Of a DNA stretch of 64,000 bases, positions 34,595 through 44,107 are shown one piece after another. The position numbers and the translations under genes were made by a program. The notes beneath the pieces were generated by a model. The model ran no database searches. It was not told the origin of the DNA and was given only the letters and a program-made list of their open reading frames with translations. The stretch is from JAEUOS01 sp040382235 (GTDB taxonomy: Bacteria > Pseudomonadota > Gammaproteobacteria > Burkholderiales > JAEUOS01): contig JBEIFV010000015.1 in NCBI GenBank assembly GCA_040382235.1, forward strand, positions 1-64,000, in the 5' to 3' direction. Every line of letters starts with the position of its first letter. Position 1 is the stretch's first letter.

Positions 34595-34808
34595 TGTACG
34601 CCAGGGAGCGCGTGCCGGCCCTGATGGCGCGGCGCGCTTTGGACTAAACTTCGCCCCGCTTTCCCGCTCCACCGCGTCAAACGCCGGGGACCACCAACCT
34701 CACGCCATGATTGCGCTCTTTTCCGGCGCCCTCAGGTGGCGCCCAGGGACCCGACAACGCGGCGGCTTTTCGCACCGGCACAGCCTGCCCCGACCAAGAA
34801 ACCTGCGC

Positions 34809-36881
34809 ATGTTCCTCTACGCGGCCACGATTCTCGTTTCCAGTTTTCTGCTGTTCCTGGTACAGCCCATCATCGCCAAGCAGATCCTGCCGTGGTTCGG
34901 CGGTTCGGCGGCGGTGTGGACCACCTGCCTGGTGTTCTTCCAGCTGGCGCTCCTGGCCGGCTACGCCTATTCGGACTTTTCCAGCCGCTTGAAGCCGAAA
35001 ATGCAGACCAGCCTGCACATCGTGCTGCTGGTGGCCAGCCTGGTGTCGCTGCCGATCGTAGCCGGTACCGGCTGGAAGCCCACCGGCGCCGAAGACCCCT
35101 TGTGGCGCATTCTGGGCCTGCTGGTGGCCACCATCGGCCTGCCCTATTTCATGTTGTCGACCACCGGCCCGCTGGTGCAAAGCTGGTTTGCCCGCGAGCA
35201 TACCGATCCGGTGATCGCCAAGCGGGTCTACCGCTTCTTCGCCCTGTCGAACTTCGGTTCGATCCTGGGACTGCTGGCTTATCCGTTCGCCATTGAAACC
35301 TGGGTCTCGACCCGCGTCCAGGCCTGGGGCTGGAGCAGCGCCTACGGTCTGTTCGTGGTGCTGTGCGCGGCCAGCGCCTGGCGCGCTCGACAAACATCGC
35401 AGGCCTCGCACCTGGTGCCGGCGGCCGAGTCGTCAGGCGCGGCAACTCCCTCGACTGCGCAGGATGAGGCGCCGCCGACCGCTGGCGACTATGCGCTGTG
35501 GCTGGCGCTGGCCGGCCTGGCCTCGCTGCTGTTGCTGTCGATCTCCAACCACATCACGCAGAACGTCGCCTCGATTCCGTTCCTGTGGGTGCTGCCGCTC
35601 ACGCTCTACCTGCTTACCTTCGTGCTGTGCTTCGAAGGCCGCGGCGGCCGCGGCTGGTATGTGCGCACCGTCTGGCTTGGCCCCACGCTGCTCATTCTCG
35701 GCCTGATGGCCTGGGGGCTTACAGCCGAGCGCGGGGTGCTGCATATCGAATCGGCGGTGCCGCTGTATTGCGGCGGCCTGTTCCTGGCATGCATGTTTTG
35801 CCACGGCGAACTGGCGCATGCCAAGCCGGCGCCGCGCTACCTGACCCGCTTCTACCTGATGCTCTCGATCGGCGGCGCGGTCGGCGGCATGTTCGTGGGC
35901 CTGGTCGCGCCGAAGCTGTTCGACATCTACTGGGAGCTGCCGCTGGGCCTGACCGCGTGTGCGCTGCTGGCGCTGGTGGTCACGCGCAAGCTGTTTCGCG
36001 CGCCGCTCACCGCCTTCGCGCCCCTGGCCGCCGTGGTCGCCATCGGCGCCTGCGGCTACTACGCCTGGACCTTCGGCGAGTTCATGAAGGAAGACACGAT
36101 CCTTGCCAAGCGCAACTTCTACGGCGCCCTGCGCGTCAAGCAGCCGCTGCCGGACACCGACCCCAACGCGCAGCGGCGCCTGATGCATGGCGTGATCATG
36201 CATGGCGAGCAATACATCCAGCCCGACCACCGCGACATCGTGACCAGCTATTACGGCGATTCGTCCGGGGTCGGCATGGCCATCGAGCGCATCCATCCGG
36301 TGGAACAGCGCGTCGGCGTCATCGGCCTGGGCGCCGGCACCCTGGCCGCCTATGGGCAAAAGGGCGACTATTTCCGCATGTACGAGATCAACCCGCAGGT
36401 GATCGACATCGCCACCCATTACTTCTACTCCATGAGCGAAAGCCAGGCCAAGGTGGAAACCGCGCTGGGCGATGCGCGCCTGGTGCTGGAGCGCGAGGCG
36501 CCGCAAAGGTTCGATGTGCTGGCCGTCGATGCGTTTTCCAGCGACGCCATTCCGGTGCACCTGATCACGCGCGAGGCGCTGGCCGTCTATCTCAAGCACA
36601 TCAAGCCCGACGGCGCGGTCGCCTTTCATGTGACCAATCGCTATCTGCAACTGGCGCCGGTGGTGAAGCTCTTGGCCGATGAAGTGGGCATGGAAGCGAT
36701 TCTGATCACCGACGACCCCGACGATCCCTACCTGTCGCGCACCGACTGGGTGATCGTCACCAAGAACCGCGACTTCATCAACAATGAAGACGTGGTGAAA
36801 AAACGCGTCAAGATCGAGCCGATTCGCGGTCTCGCGCCTTGGAGCGATGATTTCAACAATCTGTTCCGCATCCTGAAATAG
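34809..36881 (+). CDS. Membrane protein with spermidine-synthase-like C-terminal domain
   Basis: About 690 residues from MFLYAATILVSSFLLFLVQP (an ATG at 34707 would add 34). The N-terminal 450 residues hold around ten transmembrane helices, beginning with the conserved FLVQPIIAKQILPWFGGSAAVW and including SNFGSILGLLAYPF. The C-terminal 240 residues form a class I methyltransferase-like spermidine synthase fold: VGVIGLGAGTLAAYG, MYEINPQVIDIA, GDARLVLE, DVLAVDAFSSDAIPVHL. Proteins of this fused type are widespread in proteobacteria and their substrate is unknown; classical polyamine synthesis is not established. Confidence 0.85.
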   Translation: MFLYAATILVSSFLLFLVQPIIAKQILPWFGGSAAVWTTCLVFFQLALLAGYAYSDFSSRLKPKMQTSLHIVLLVASLVSLPIVAGTGWKPTGAEDPLWRILGLLVATIGLPYFMLSTTGPLVQSWFAREHTDPVIAKRVYRFFALSNFGSILGLLAYPFAIETWVSTRVQAWGWSSAYGLFVVLCAASAWRARQTSQASHLVPAAESSGAATPSTAQDEAPPTAGDYALWLALAGLASLLLLSISNHITQNVASIPFLWVLPLTLYLLTFVLCFEGRGGRGWYVRTVWLGPTLLILGLMAWGLTAERGVLHIESAVPLYCGGLFLACMFCHGELAHAKPAPRYLTRFYLMLSIGGAVGGMFVGLVAPKLFDIYWELPLGLTACALLALVVTRKLFRAPLTAFAPLAAVVAIGACGYYAWTFGEFMKEDTILAKRNFYGALRVKQPLPDTDPNAQRRLMHGVIMHGEQYIQPDHRDIVTSYYGDSSGVGMAIERIHPVEQRVGVIGLGAGTLAAYGQKGDYFRMYEINPQVIDIATHYFYSMSESQAKVETALGDARLVLEREAPQRFDVLAVDAFSSDAIPVHLITREALAVYLKHIKPDGAVAFHVTNRYLQLAPVVKLLADEVGMEAILITDDPDDPYLSRTDWVIVTKNRDFINNEDVVKKRVKIEPIRGLAPWSDDFNNLFRILK

Positions 36882-37006
36882 ACTCCGCGCACCTACCCCG
36901 CCGCCGCCCGATCGCCGTCGGCAGCGATGCTAAACTGCTTCGCAGAGGTGCCTTGAAAAGCGCTGCCTGCATAGGCCGGCCGGCACAGCACCCGACGGAG
37001 ACAGCG

Positions 37007-37702
37007 ATGCGCATCTTGATCGCCGAGGATGATCCGGTTCTGGCCGACGGCCTGTGCCGTGCCCTGCGCCGCACCGGCTACGCGGTCGATCATGTCAATA
37101 CCGGCAGCGATGCCGACAGCGCCGCCAGTACCCAGCAATACGACCTGATGATTCTGGATATCGGCTTGCCGAAAATGTCCGGGCATGAGGTGCTGAAGCG
37201 GCTGCGTAGCCGCACAAGCGGGGTCAACACCAAGCTGCCGGTGCTGGTCCTGAGCGCGATGGACGATGTTGAAGACCGCGTGCGCGGCCTGGATCTGGGG
37301 GCCGACGACTACATGTCCAAGCCTTTCGAGTTGGTCGAGCTCGAGGCGCGGGTACGGGCGCTCATGCGCCGCGGCTTCGCCAGTGCGCCGACGCTGATCC
37401 AGAACGGCGCGCTCTCGTTCGATGTCACCGGACGCACGGCCTATTTGAACGAGCAGCCGCTCGAGCTCTCCGCACGCGAACTGGGCCTGCTGGAAATCCT
37501 GGTGCAACGCGCCGGCCGGCTGGTCAGCAAGGACCAACTGGTGCAGCACCTGTGCGAATGGGGCGATGAAGTCAGCACCAATGCCATCGAGGTCTATGTG
37601 CATCGCCTGCGCAAGAAGCTCGAACCCGGCGCCTCGATTGCCACCGTGCGCGGGCTGGGCTATTGCCTCGAAAAGGCGGGCATGGGCGCGGAACCGGCCT
37701 GA
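37007..37702 (+). CDS. OmpR/TctD-type response regulator
   Basis: 231 residues from MRILIAEDDPVLADGLCRAL. Receiver domain with acidic pocket (E7-D9), phosphoacceptor D51 (MILDIGLPKMSG), switch S83 and K106 (DDYMSKPFE). C-terminal winged helix (LELSARELGLLEILVQRAG; TNAIEVYVHRLRKKLE; VRGLGYCLEK). The kinase gene overlaps its 3' end, so the pair is coupled. TctD homologues activate tricarboxylate uptake genes; none is next to this pair. Confidence 0.94.
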   Translation: MRILIAEDDPVLADGLCRALRRTGYAVDHVNTGSDADSAASTQQYDLMILDIGLPKMSGHEVLKRLRSRTSGVNTKLPVLVLSAMDDVEDRVRGLDLGADDYMSKPFELVELEARVRALMRRGFASAPTLIQNGALSFDVTGRTAYLNEQPLELSARELGLLEILVQRAGRLVSKDQLVQHLCEWGDEVSTNAIEVYVHRLRKKLEPGASIATVRGLGYCLEKAGMGAEPA

Positions 37703-39246
37703 CCCAATTGGCACCCGACAAAGCGGAACACCTGGCTACCCCGCCGGTCGCTGTCGTCCACATCGACGCCAGCGATACGCCGGGCTCGCGGCGTTCCCGG
37801 TTCGGTGAAATTCTCGACTGGCTGCTGGTACCGATGATGCTCCTGTGGCCGGGCAGCATCGTTTTGCCCTATGTTTCGGCCAAGGCGCTTTCCAATCCCC
37901 CCTACGATCGGGCATTGGCCGAAGCCACCCATGCGCTGGCCGAACAGCTCAAGGTGCGCAACGGCCGCCTGATCGCCGACCTTCCGCTGCCGGCGCGCGC
38001 GGTCCTGCGCGCCGACGAAAGCGACGTGGTGTATTTCCAGGTGCTCGGCACGCGCGGCGAATTCGTCGCCGGTGACCGCGAACTGCCTCTGCCCAGCGAG
38101 GATGAAGTCATCATTCCCGACCAGGTGCGGTTCCGCGACGATTTGCTGCAGGGCGTTGAAGTGCGTGTCGCCTACATTCATGTCACGCCGGCCGGCCTCG
38201 GTGCGGGCGACGCCAAGGGTCGTCCGATCCTGCCGCTGGTGCAGGTGGCCGAGACGCTCAACAAGCGTGCGGAGCTGGCCAACGAAATCGTCAAGGGCGT
38301 GATCCTGCCGCAATTCATCGTGCTGCCTCTGGTTGTGACCCTGATCTGGTTCGGCCTGGTGCGCGGCCTGGTGCCGCTGGCCGAACTGTCGCAGCGCATC
38401 GGCACGCGCAAGCCCGGCGACTTGAGCCCGATCGATCCCGGCGCCGTGCCCGAAGAGGTGGCGCCCCTGATCCGCGCCATCAACCAATTGATGCTGCGGC
38501 TCGACGCCAGCCTCAAGGGCCAGCAACGCTTCATCGCCAACGCCGCGCACCAGTTGCGCACACCGCTGGCCGGGCTCAAGACCCAGACCGAGCTGGCCAT
38601 GCGCCAGTCGACCCACGCCGCGGACGCGCGCGAGCTGCACGTAAGCCTGGCGCAGATGCTGCTGTCAACCGAGCGTGCGGCACGCATGGTCAACCAGTTG
38701 CTGGCACTGACCCGCGCGGAGCGTGGCGGCGCCGGCCAAAGCCTGCCCACGGTCACTCGGTTGCGGCTCGACACGCTGGTGCGCGACCAGGTACGCGAAT
38801 GGGTGCCGACAGCACTGGACAGGCGCATAGACCTGGGCTGCGACGAAGAACTTGCCGAAGCCATCGAGATCGACGGCGACCCGGTCCTTCTGGCCGAACT
38901 GGTGGGCAACCTGATCGACAACGCGCTGCGCTACACACCGGGCGGCGGCGTGATCAGCGTGCATGTGCGCCCGCCCGGCGCCGATATGCCCAAGGTCGGC
39001 GCCACCCTGATCGTCGAAGACAGCGGGCCGGGCATATCCGAGCACGAGCGCGAACTGGTGTTCGAGCGCTTCTATCGCGTGCTCGGCAGCGATCCGGAAA
39101 GCCGCAACCTCGACGGCTCGGGCCTGGGCCTGGCGATCGTGCGCGAGATCGCCTCCAAGCACCATGCGCGCATTTCGATTGGCGATGCGCCCTGCGGCGG
39201 CGCCGTGTTCACGGTGGTGTTTCCGCATTTGGGTGCGCTGAATTGA
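37663..39246 (+). CDS. TctE-like sensor histidine kinase
   Basis: Up to 527 residues. Transmembrane segments at WLLVPMMLLWPGSIVLPYV (about 50-68) and ILPQFIVLPLVVTLIWFGLV (about 218-237) flank a periplasmic sensor region of about 150 residues that matches the TctE N-terminal domain (YFQVLGTRGEFVAGDRELP). HAMP-like VRGLVPLAELSQRIGTR, then the H box FIANAAHQLRTPLAGL (His about 296), N box LIDNALRYTP, and G boxes VEDSGPGI and DGSGLGLAIV. The start codon is uncertain: the frame opens at TTG 37663, inside the regulator gene, and TTG 37708 is an alternative. Confidence 0.92.
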   Translation: MPRKGGHGRGTGLTQLAPDKAEHLATPPVAVVHIDASDTPGSRRSRFGEILDWLLVPMMLLWPGSIVLPYVSAKALSNPPYDRALAEATHALAEQLKVRNGRLIADLPLPARAVLRADESDVVYFQVLGTRGEFVAGDRELPLPSEDEVIIPDQVRFRDDLLQGVEVRVAYIHVTPAGLGAGDAKGRPILPLVQVAETLNKRAELANEIVKGVILPQFIVLPLVVTLIWFGLVRGLVPLAELSQRIGTRKPGDLSPIDPGAVPEEVAPLIRAINQLMLRLDASLKGQQRFIANAAHQLRTPLAGLKTQTELAMRQSTHAADARELHVSLAQMLLSTERAARMVNQLLALTRAERGGAGQSLPTVTRLRLDTLVRDQVREWVPTALDRRIDLGCDEELAEAIEIDGDPVLLAELVGNLIDNALRYTPGGGVISVHVRPPGADMPKVGATLIVEDSGPGISEHERELVFERFYRVLGSDPESRNLDGSGLGLAIVREIASKHHARISIGDAPCGGAVFTVVFPHLGALN

Positions 39247-39330
39247 GCCGGGCAAACGAAGCAGATTCCACAGCGCGAGTCTGAAGGCGAGGGTGCCCGG
39301 CGTGGCGCCCGCAGGCGCTGCCGCTACCGC

Positions 39331-39360
39331 TTGGGTTTAGGCGCATTTTGACGCTATAAT
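39331..39360 (+). promoter_or_regulatory. Promoter of the tRNA-Phe gene
   Basis: TTGGGT (39331-39336) and a perfect TATAAT (39355-39360) with an 18-base spacer, ending 31 bases before the tRNA. Followed by GGGCTTG, which may be the start-site region. Confidence 0.7.
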
Positions 39361-39391
39361 TTAGGGCTTGTGATGCTTCTTTCCACACAAT

Positions 39392-39467
<76 letters not shown>

Positions 39468-39481
39468 GTTACCCGCACAAT

Positions 39482-39511
39482 AAAAGCCGTTGCCACAGCG
39501 CAGCGGCTTTT
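39482..39511 (+). terminator. Rho-independent terminator after tRNA-Phe
   Basis: An 11-bp stem (AAAAGCCGTTG / CAGCGGCTTTT with one G-T pair) and an 8-base loop; the 3' arm ends in TTTT. It sits immediately after the tRNA. Confidence 0.85.
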
Positions 39512-39630
39512 CCATTTCTGCAGCGCTGCGCGCAGATGCAATGCGTGAAGTCTTCGACGCAGGACGGCCCCCGGAAATCGCCGGCGCTCAAGTCGTGACT
39601 ACCTATGCCATAGAAAAGCGTTCGTCCAAA

Positions 39631-39670
39631 GCATACATTTATTACTATCAATGTATAGTTATGCATACAT
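39631..39670. promoter_or_regulatory. AT-rich repeat cluster before a Bug gene (candidate operator)
   Basis: GCATACAT occurs twice as a direct repeat (39631-39638 and 39663-39670), with an inverted ATGTAT (39651-39656) between them, within an AT-rich stretch 23 bases before the Bug start at 39693. Spaced copies in both orientations suggest a regulator-binding site overlapping the promoter. This stretch differs sharply in base composition from its surroundings. Confidence 0.45.
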
Positions 39671-39692
39671 AAAACTCAACGGAGACATCCTC

Positions 39693-40724
39693 ATGAGGTC
39701 AAACAAATCAGGACTTGCCGGCTTGCCAGCATTCTCCCGCCGCCGTTTTGGCCAGGCCTTACTTGCCACGGGCGGCGCGGCACTGTGGGGCACAAGTGGG
39801 TCCGCAGTCGCCCAGACGGCCGCGGCGCCATGGCCGAATCGCCAAATTCGCATGATCGTCAACTTTCCGGTGGGTGGTTCACCCGATGCGGTGGCGCGCG
39901 CCGTGGCAACGCCCTTGTCGCAGGCGCTGGGGCAAACGGTGGTGGTGGAAAACCGCGGCGGTGCCGGCGGCATGATCGGTGCCGACGCCGTGGCCAAGGC
40001 AGCCAACGATGGCTACACCATCCTGCTGTCGTCCGGCAGTGCGATGGCGATTGTGCCGCTGATCACACCAAAAATGTCCTATGACCCGCAAAAGGACCTG
40101 GTTCCGGTAGCTGCCGGTGCCCGCCTCGAGTTGTTCCTGGTGGTGCGCAGCGACGCACCCTACAAGACCTATGCCGAATTCGTGCGCTATGCCAAAGCCA
40201 ACCCGGGACGCCTGACCTACGGCTCGCCGGGCAACGGCACCTCGCCCCACATCGCAGGCGAAATGCTGAAGTCACAGGCGAATTTCTTTGCCGTGCACAT
40301 TCCCTATCGCGGCTCGGCCGCGGTGCTCACCGATGTGCTGGGCGGCCAGATCGACTACACCTTCGATCCGGGCATTTCGTTTGCGCAGATTCGCGCTGGC
40401 CGCCTGCGTCTGTTGGCGGTGGGCAGCGCCAAACGCAACGCGCTGTTCCCGGATACGCCGACCTTGGCCGAGCTGGGTCTGGCGGGCTTTGATACCGGCA
40501 CCACGCACGGCTTCTGGGCGCCCGCCGGCACGCCGGCGCCGGTGATCGAGCGCTTGAATCGCGAGATCAACCAGACCATGACCTTGGCCCCGGTGATCGA
40601 AGTCATACGTTCCCTGGGTGCCGAGCCCACGCCGATCAGCCCGGCGCAATTCGCGGCCGTGATCAAGAGCGACTCGGAGCGTTTCGGCAAGATCATCCGC
40701 GAGCGCAAGATCACCGGCGATTGA
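39693..40724 (+). CDS. Bug/TctC-family periplasmic solute receptor
   Basis: 343 residues, MRSNKSGLAGLPAFSRRRFG, with a twin-arginine motif (SRRRFGQAL) and cleavage at AVA|QTA. Blocks: WPNRQIRMIVNFPVGGSPDA, GQTVVVENRGGAGGMIGAD, NDGYTILLSSG, YGSPGNGTSPHIAGEML, HIPYRGSAAVLTDVLGG, TPTLAELGL and WAPAGTPAPVIERL. GGAGA precedes the ATG at 39693. It is a monocistronic gene; the TctDE-like pair 2 kb upstream is a candidate regulator, but nothing in the sequence ties them together. Confidence 0.92.
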   Translation: MRSNKSGLAGLPAFSRRRFGQALLATGGAALWGTSGSAVAQTAAAPWPNRQIRMIVNFPVGGSPDAVARAVATPLSQALGQTVVVENRGGAGGMIGADAVAKAANDGYTILLSSGSAMAIVPLITPKMSYDPQKDLVPVAAGARLELFLVVRSDAPYKTYAEFVRYAKANPGRLTYGSPGNGTSPHIAGEMLKSQANFFAVHIPYRGSAAVLTDVLGGQIDYTFDPGISFAQIRAGRLRLLAVGSAKRNALFPDTPTLAELGLAGFDTGTTHGFWAPAGTPAPVIERLNREINQTMTLAPVIEVIRSLGAEPTPISPAQFAAVIKSDSERFGKIIRERKITGD

Positions 40725-40785
40725 GTCGGCCCCGCCGCTCGCACCGTTTGCCCCTGGCCACGGTGCGCGCCGCCCGCATCCCCGG

Positions 40786-41628
40786 CTAATGTGCGAACAG
40801 CAAGCCCTCTTCGCTCGCCGCCGCCGCTTGCATGGCCGTCAAGTCGATGCCCGGATAATGGCGGATGGCTTCGTAGAACACGCGCAGGTAGGGGCGACCC
40901 GCATCCCCCAGATCGGCCGCCATGGCTTCGGCGAACTCGGCAAAGCTGCGTACACCGGCCTCGATATGCAGGCAAGCGGCCACAAGTCCGGTGGTGAGCA
41001 GCTGGTCCGCGCCGACCGCGACGGCGGAGGGTGCCGCATCACCCCGCGCGGTGACGACGGCTGACCCCGCGACTTCCGCGCCTGCAGCCGCGGCTTCATC
41101 GTGCGCCCCCGGCAACGGAAAATCGCGTACCGCGCCAAGCGTGGCCACCGCCATGACAGCGGCGGCAGTGTCGAACCCGCAGAAGCGCGAACGCGCGCAT
41201 ACCGCGAAGTAACCGCGCTGCAGCTCGGAGAGCTTGATGCGCCTGGCATTGACTTCACCGAATTCCTCGCCGAGCCGGCACAGCACGAAATGGGCGGCCG
41301 GCCGGAATGCCAGCAGGCCGGCACGAAACGCGCTGGTGAAGTTGCGCGCGGTCGCGCGCGTGAGTTCGGCCGTGGTCGGCGCGCGCCGGGTGCGCTCGAC
41401 CGCGGCACGTACTAACTGATCGGTGACGGGGTCTTCCCGCAGCCGGTTAAGCAAGGCGAACAGGGTCGGACTGCGGGCCCGCGCCGCCTCGTACAAGCGC
41501 TTTTGCTCTTGCGCGGGCAGCCCCTGCATACGGGCTTTCGTGCGCTCGATGCCTGCGCGCAGTGCCTGACGCTTTTCCGCCACCGGCATCGAGGTATCGG
41601 TCGGATCACAGCCGGTCGGGTCGCTCAT
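40786..41628 (-). CDS. Hypothetical protein
   Basis: 280 residues starting MSDPTGCDPTDTSMPVAEKR. Mostly helical, arginine- and alanine-rich, with no signal peptide and no clear membrane segment. A central region (RRIKLSELQRGYFAVCARSRFCGF) is followed by a low-complexity alanine/glycine stretch and a C-terminal domain (FAEFAEAMAADLGDAGRPYLRVFYEAIRHYPGID). I do not recognise a family. It neighbours the dead flagellin gene in the same direction, 143 bases downstream of it. Confidence 0.55.
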   Translation of the reverse strand: MSDPTGCDPTDTSMPVAEKRQALRAGIERTKARMQGLPAQEQKRLYEAARARSPTLFALLNRLREDPVTDQLVRAAVERTRRAPTTAELTRATARNFTSAFRAGLLAFRPAAHFVLCRLGEEFGEVNARRIKLSELQRGYFAVCARSRFCGFDTAAAVMAVATLGAVRDFPLPGAHDEAAAAGAEVAGSAVVTARGDAAPSAVAVGADQLLTTGLVAACLHIEAGVRSFAEFAEAMAADLGDAGRPYLRVFYEAIRHYPGIDLTAMQAAAASEEGLLFAH

Positions 41629-41771
41629 CGGATTGTTTCGCCTTCACTTGGGGTACGCGCTGCGAATTATCCACCAGGCGCCCATTGGGCGGGCGCATGT
41701 GAACCAGCTTGCGTTCTACCGTGAGGCTGACGATTCGTTGCTTGGCAAGCTTCCCGCAAGGCCTGCTCCAA

Positions 41772-42599
41772 TCAACGCAACAGGGTCGACATCTGATTGA
41801 GCACCTGGTTGGCCTGCGCCAGCATGGCCGTACCGGCCTGTTGCAGCACCTGCGTACGCGAAAGCGCAGCGGTTTCGGTGGCGTAGTCGGCATCCATGAT
41901 GCGGCTGCGCGAGGCAGCGTTGTTCTCGGCCGCCACCTGCAGCACGCTGATGGCGGACTCGAAGCGGTTTTGCGCCGCGCCGAAATTGGCGCGCTCGGTG
42001 GAGACCTGATCAATGGCCGCATCAATGCTGGTGATCGCGGTCGTCGCCACGCCGGCGTTGGTAATGCTGCCGCCGGTCACAGCGGCGATGGTGGCATGGT
42101 TGTCCAGGCGCGTGCCGGTGATGCTGATGACGTCGTTGGCACTGGCGCCGGCGCCCACCTGAAAGGTCAGGGTGCCGGCATTGGCGCCCAGAATGGTCGA
42201 GCCGTTGAACTGGGTTCCGGCCAGGCTGCACGTGATCTCCTGCCCGAGCTGCTGAAACTCGGCATGCAGGTTGAGGCGATCGGAGGTGCTGTTGGAAGCG
42301 TTGGCCGACTGCACCGCCAGTTCACGCATGCGCTGCAGCATGTCGGGCACCCTGGCCAGCGCGCCTCAGGCGGTCTGCGCCAGCGACACCGCGTCGTTGG
42401 CATTGCGCACGCCGGCGTTCATGCCCTTGACCTGTGAATTGAAGCGCTCGGCGATCGCCAGGCCAGCGGCATCGTCCTTGGCGCCATTGACGCGCAGGCC
42501 GGACGACAGCCGTTGCACCGCCAGCCCGAGCGAAGCCTGCGAATTCGAAAGACTGCGCTGGCTGTTGAGCGCCGCGGGATTGGTATTGATGCCGTTGAT
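41772..42599 (-). pseudogene. fliC: Flagellin gene inactivated by an in-frame stop and loss of the start codon
   Basis: The frame encodes a small flagellin of about 275 residues: INTNPAALNSQRSLSNSQ, LSSGLRVNGAKDDAAGLAI, RNANDAVSLAQTA, then a TGA stop (42366-42368), and in the same frame GALARVPDMLQRMREL to the conserved C-terminus (NRFESAISVLQ; LSRTQVLQQAGTAMLAQANQ). Both D0/D1 ends are well preserved. At the expected initiation site, 7 bases after AGGAG, the codon is ATC instead of ATG; the only alternative is a GTG 36 bases further upstream (42635) lying before the ribosome-binding site. Two lesions with otherwise intact sequence suggest recent inactivation, or sequencing error. Confidence 0.85.
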
Positions 42600-42739
42600 G
42601 CCGTTTCTCCTGCGTGGGGATGTTCCATGTGCCACCCGGAACAGCGGGTGCCGATCAACGAAAGAACGTTCGCGATCAGGCCAATGTGCGCAGCGCGTTC
42701 GACCGTGCCCGGCCGCGCCGTCGATGCCGAAATGACGCG

Positions 42740-43489
42740 CTATTCCCCGGGGATTCGCGGCGCATGCAACTGCACCGGTTGGGCGGATTTCTTGCGCATG
42801 CGGATGTTGAGCATTTCAACCCCCAGCGAGAAGGCCATCGCGAAGTACACGTAGCCCTTTGGCACATGGTGGCCGAAGCCCTCGGCCAGCAGCACGGTAC
42901 CCACGATCACCAGGAAAGACAGGGCCAGCATCTTGATGGTCGGATGATCCGAAACGAAGCGGCCGATCGGCCCGGCGAACAACATCATCAGCGCCACCGA
43001 AGCGACCACCGCGGCGATCATCACCCGCACATCATCGACCATGCCGACCGCGGTGATGATCGAATCAAGCGAGAACACCAGATCGATGATCATGATCTGC
43101 AGGATCACCGCGGCGAAGGTCGCCTTGACCGCGCTTGATGCGTGCGACTCCTCGCCTTCGAGCGATTGATGGATCTCGACTGTGCTCTTCCAGATCAGGA
43201 ACAAGCCGCCCAGGATCAGGATCAGGTCGCGCCCGGAGATGTCGTGGCCGAAAATCGCGAACAGCGGTGTCACCAGGCCAACGATCCAGGCCAGCACCAG
43301 CAACAGGCCGATGCGCATGAACATCGCCATGAAAAGCCCGATGCGCCGCGCGAACTCGCGCCTTTCCTTCGGCAGCTTGTCCACCAGGATCGAAATGAAG
43401 ATGATGTTGTCGATTCCCAGCACCAGTTCGAGCGCGGTCAGGGTGGCGAAAGCGATCCAGACCTGCGGGTCGGTGAGCAATCCAAGCAT
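42740..43489 (-). CDS. TerC-family integral membrane protein
   Basis: 249 residues with seven or more hydrophobic helices. LELVLGIDNIIFISILVDKL near the N-terminus and VFSLDSIITAVGMVDDVRV in the middle are the two acidic-residue motifs of TerC, and HHVPKGYVYFAMAFSLGVEM closes the domain. TerC proteins take part in metal (manganese) export and tellurite resistance. It sits alone between two dead motility genes. Confidence 0.93.
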   Translation of the reverse strand: MLGLLTDPQVWIAFATLTALELVLGIDNIIFISILVDKLPKERREFARRIGLFMAMFMRIGLLLVLAWIVGLVTPLFAIFGHDISGRDLILILGGLFLIWKSTVEIHQSLEGEESHASSAVKATFAAVILQIMIIDLVFSLDSIITAVGMVDDVRVMIAAVVASVALMMLFAGPIGRFVSDHPTIKMLALSFLVIVGTVLLAEGFGHHVPKGYVYFAMAFSLGVEMLNIRMRKKSAQPVQLHAPRIPGE

Positions 43490-43793
43490 TGGGGGTTCAA
43501 TCCGGTTTCAAGATTGGCCGCAGCATACAGGATGCGCCCGGGCGAAAGTCAGGCGAGGGCGGCGGTGATGCAGGTCTGCCAAGCCCGGACCCTGATCCGG
43601 GCGCGGGCGTGGCGACACCCTGGTTGAAGAACGGCTTGTGACGGTCGCTGTGAAGCAAGTGATGGGGCACGCATTGCCGGCGGAGCGGCGCAGTCACGGC
43701 CGCCATGCCGGTGGCCAGAGCGAACGCCTTGCCCGGCAGGGCCGCGCGACCGGCGCGGCCCTGCCGCCCATGCGCCGGGCCGGGTGCCGCCAA
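43490..43793. other. Non-coding stretch with two GC-rich hairpins
   Basis: No convincing gene. GCCCGGA (43583-43589) pairs with TCCGGGC (43596-43602). A longer perfect 13-bp stem, GGCAGGGCCGCGC (43735-43747) with GCGCGGCCCTGCC (43753-43765) around a 5-base loop, lies 28 bases after the stop of the chemoreceptor remnant on the minus strand. Neither has a T-run; the second may be the old terminator of the chemoreceptor gene. Confidence 0.45.
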
Positions 43794-44107
43794 TCAGGCG
43801 ATCTTGAAGGTTCCGACCGTGCCCGAGAGATTGTGCGCGAGAGTCTCCAGCGTCTGCGCGGTGCCGCGCGTGAGGCGCGCTATGGCACTGGCCTCTGCAC
43901 TCATCACCGAAATGCGCTCCATGGTCTGGACGTTCTCGGTGCTTGCCGCCTTTCCGCGGCGATGGTCAGCGTCATGGTTTCGACCGTTGAAACCATCCCG
44001 TTCCCGAACTGCTGCGCCTTGTGCACGGCGAACAGGATCATGCCGACTAAGGCGCTGAGACTCAATGACAAGATGACCAGCATTTTCGATCTGATCGGTG
44101 CAAACAT
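43794..44107 (-). pseudogene. Methyl-accepting chemotaxis protein with a large internal deletion
   Basis: From the ATG at 44107, MFAPIRSKMLVILSLSLSAL and the following VGMILFAV form the first transmembrane helix of a chemoreceptor. After MTLTIAAERR the coding sequence shifts frame and resumes as ASTENVQTMERISVMSAEAS, then TLAHNLSGTVGTFKIA and stop at 43794-43796, the conserved C-terminal end of chemoreceptors (typically LxxLVGxFKI). The periplasmic, HAMP and signalling domains, several hundred residues, are missing. The product cannot function. Confidence 0.8.

Noticed and set aside
35433..36650. Long antisense frame within the spermidine-synthase-like gene
   Set aside because: The plus-strand protein has strong domain signatures; the antisense read has no recognisable motif.
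41606..42025. A separate gene overlapping the 3' part of the flagellin pseudogene
   Set aside because: The reading is the flagellin sequence in another frame, without motifs.
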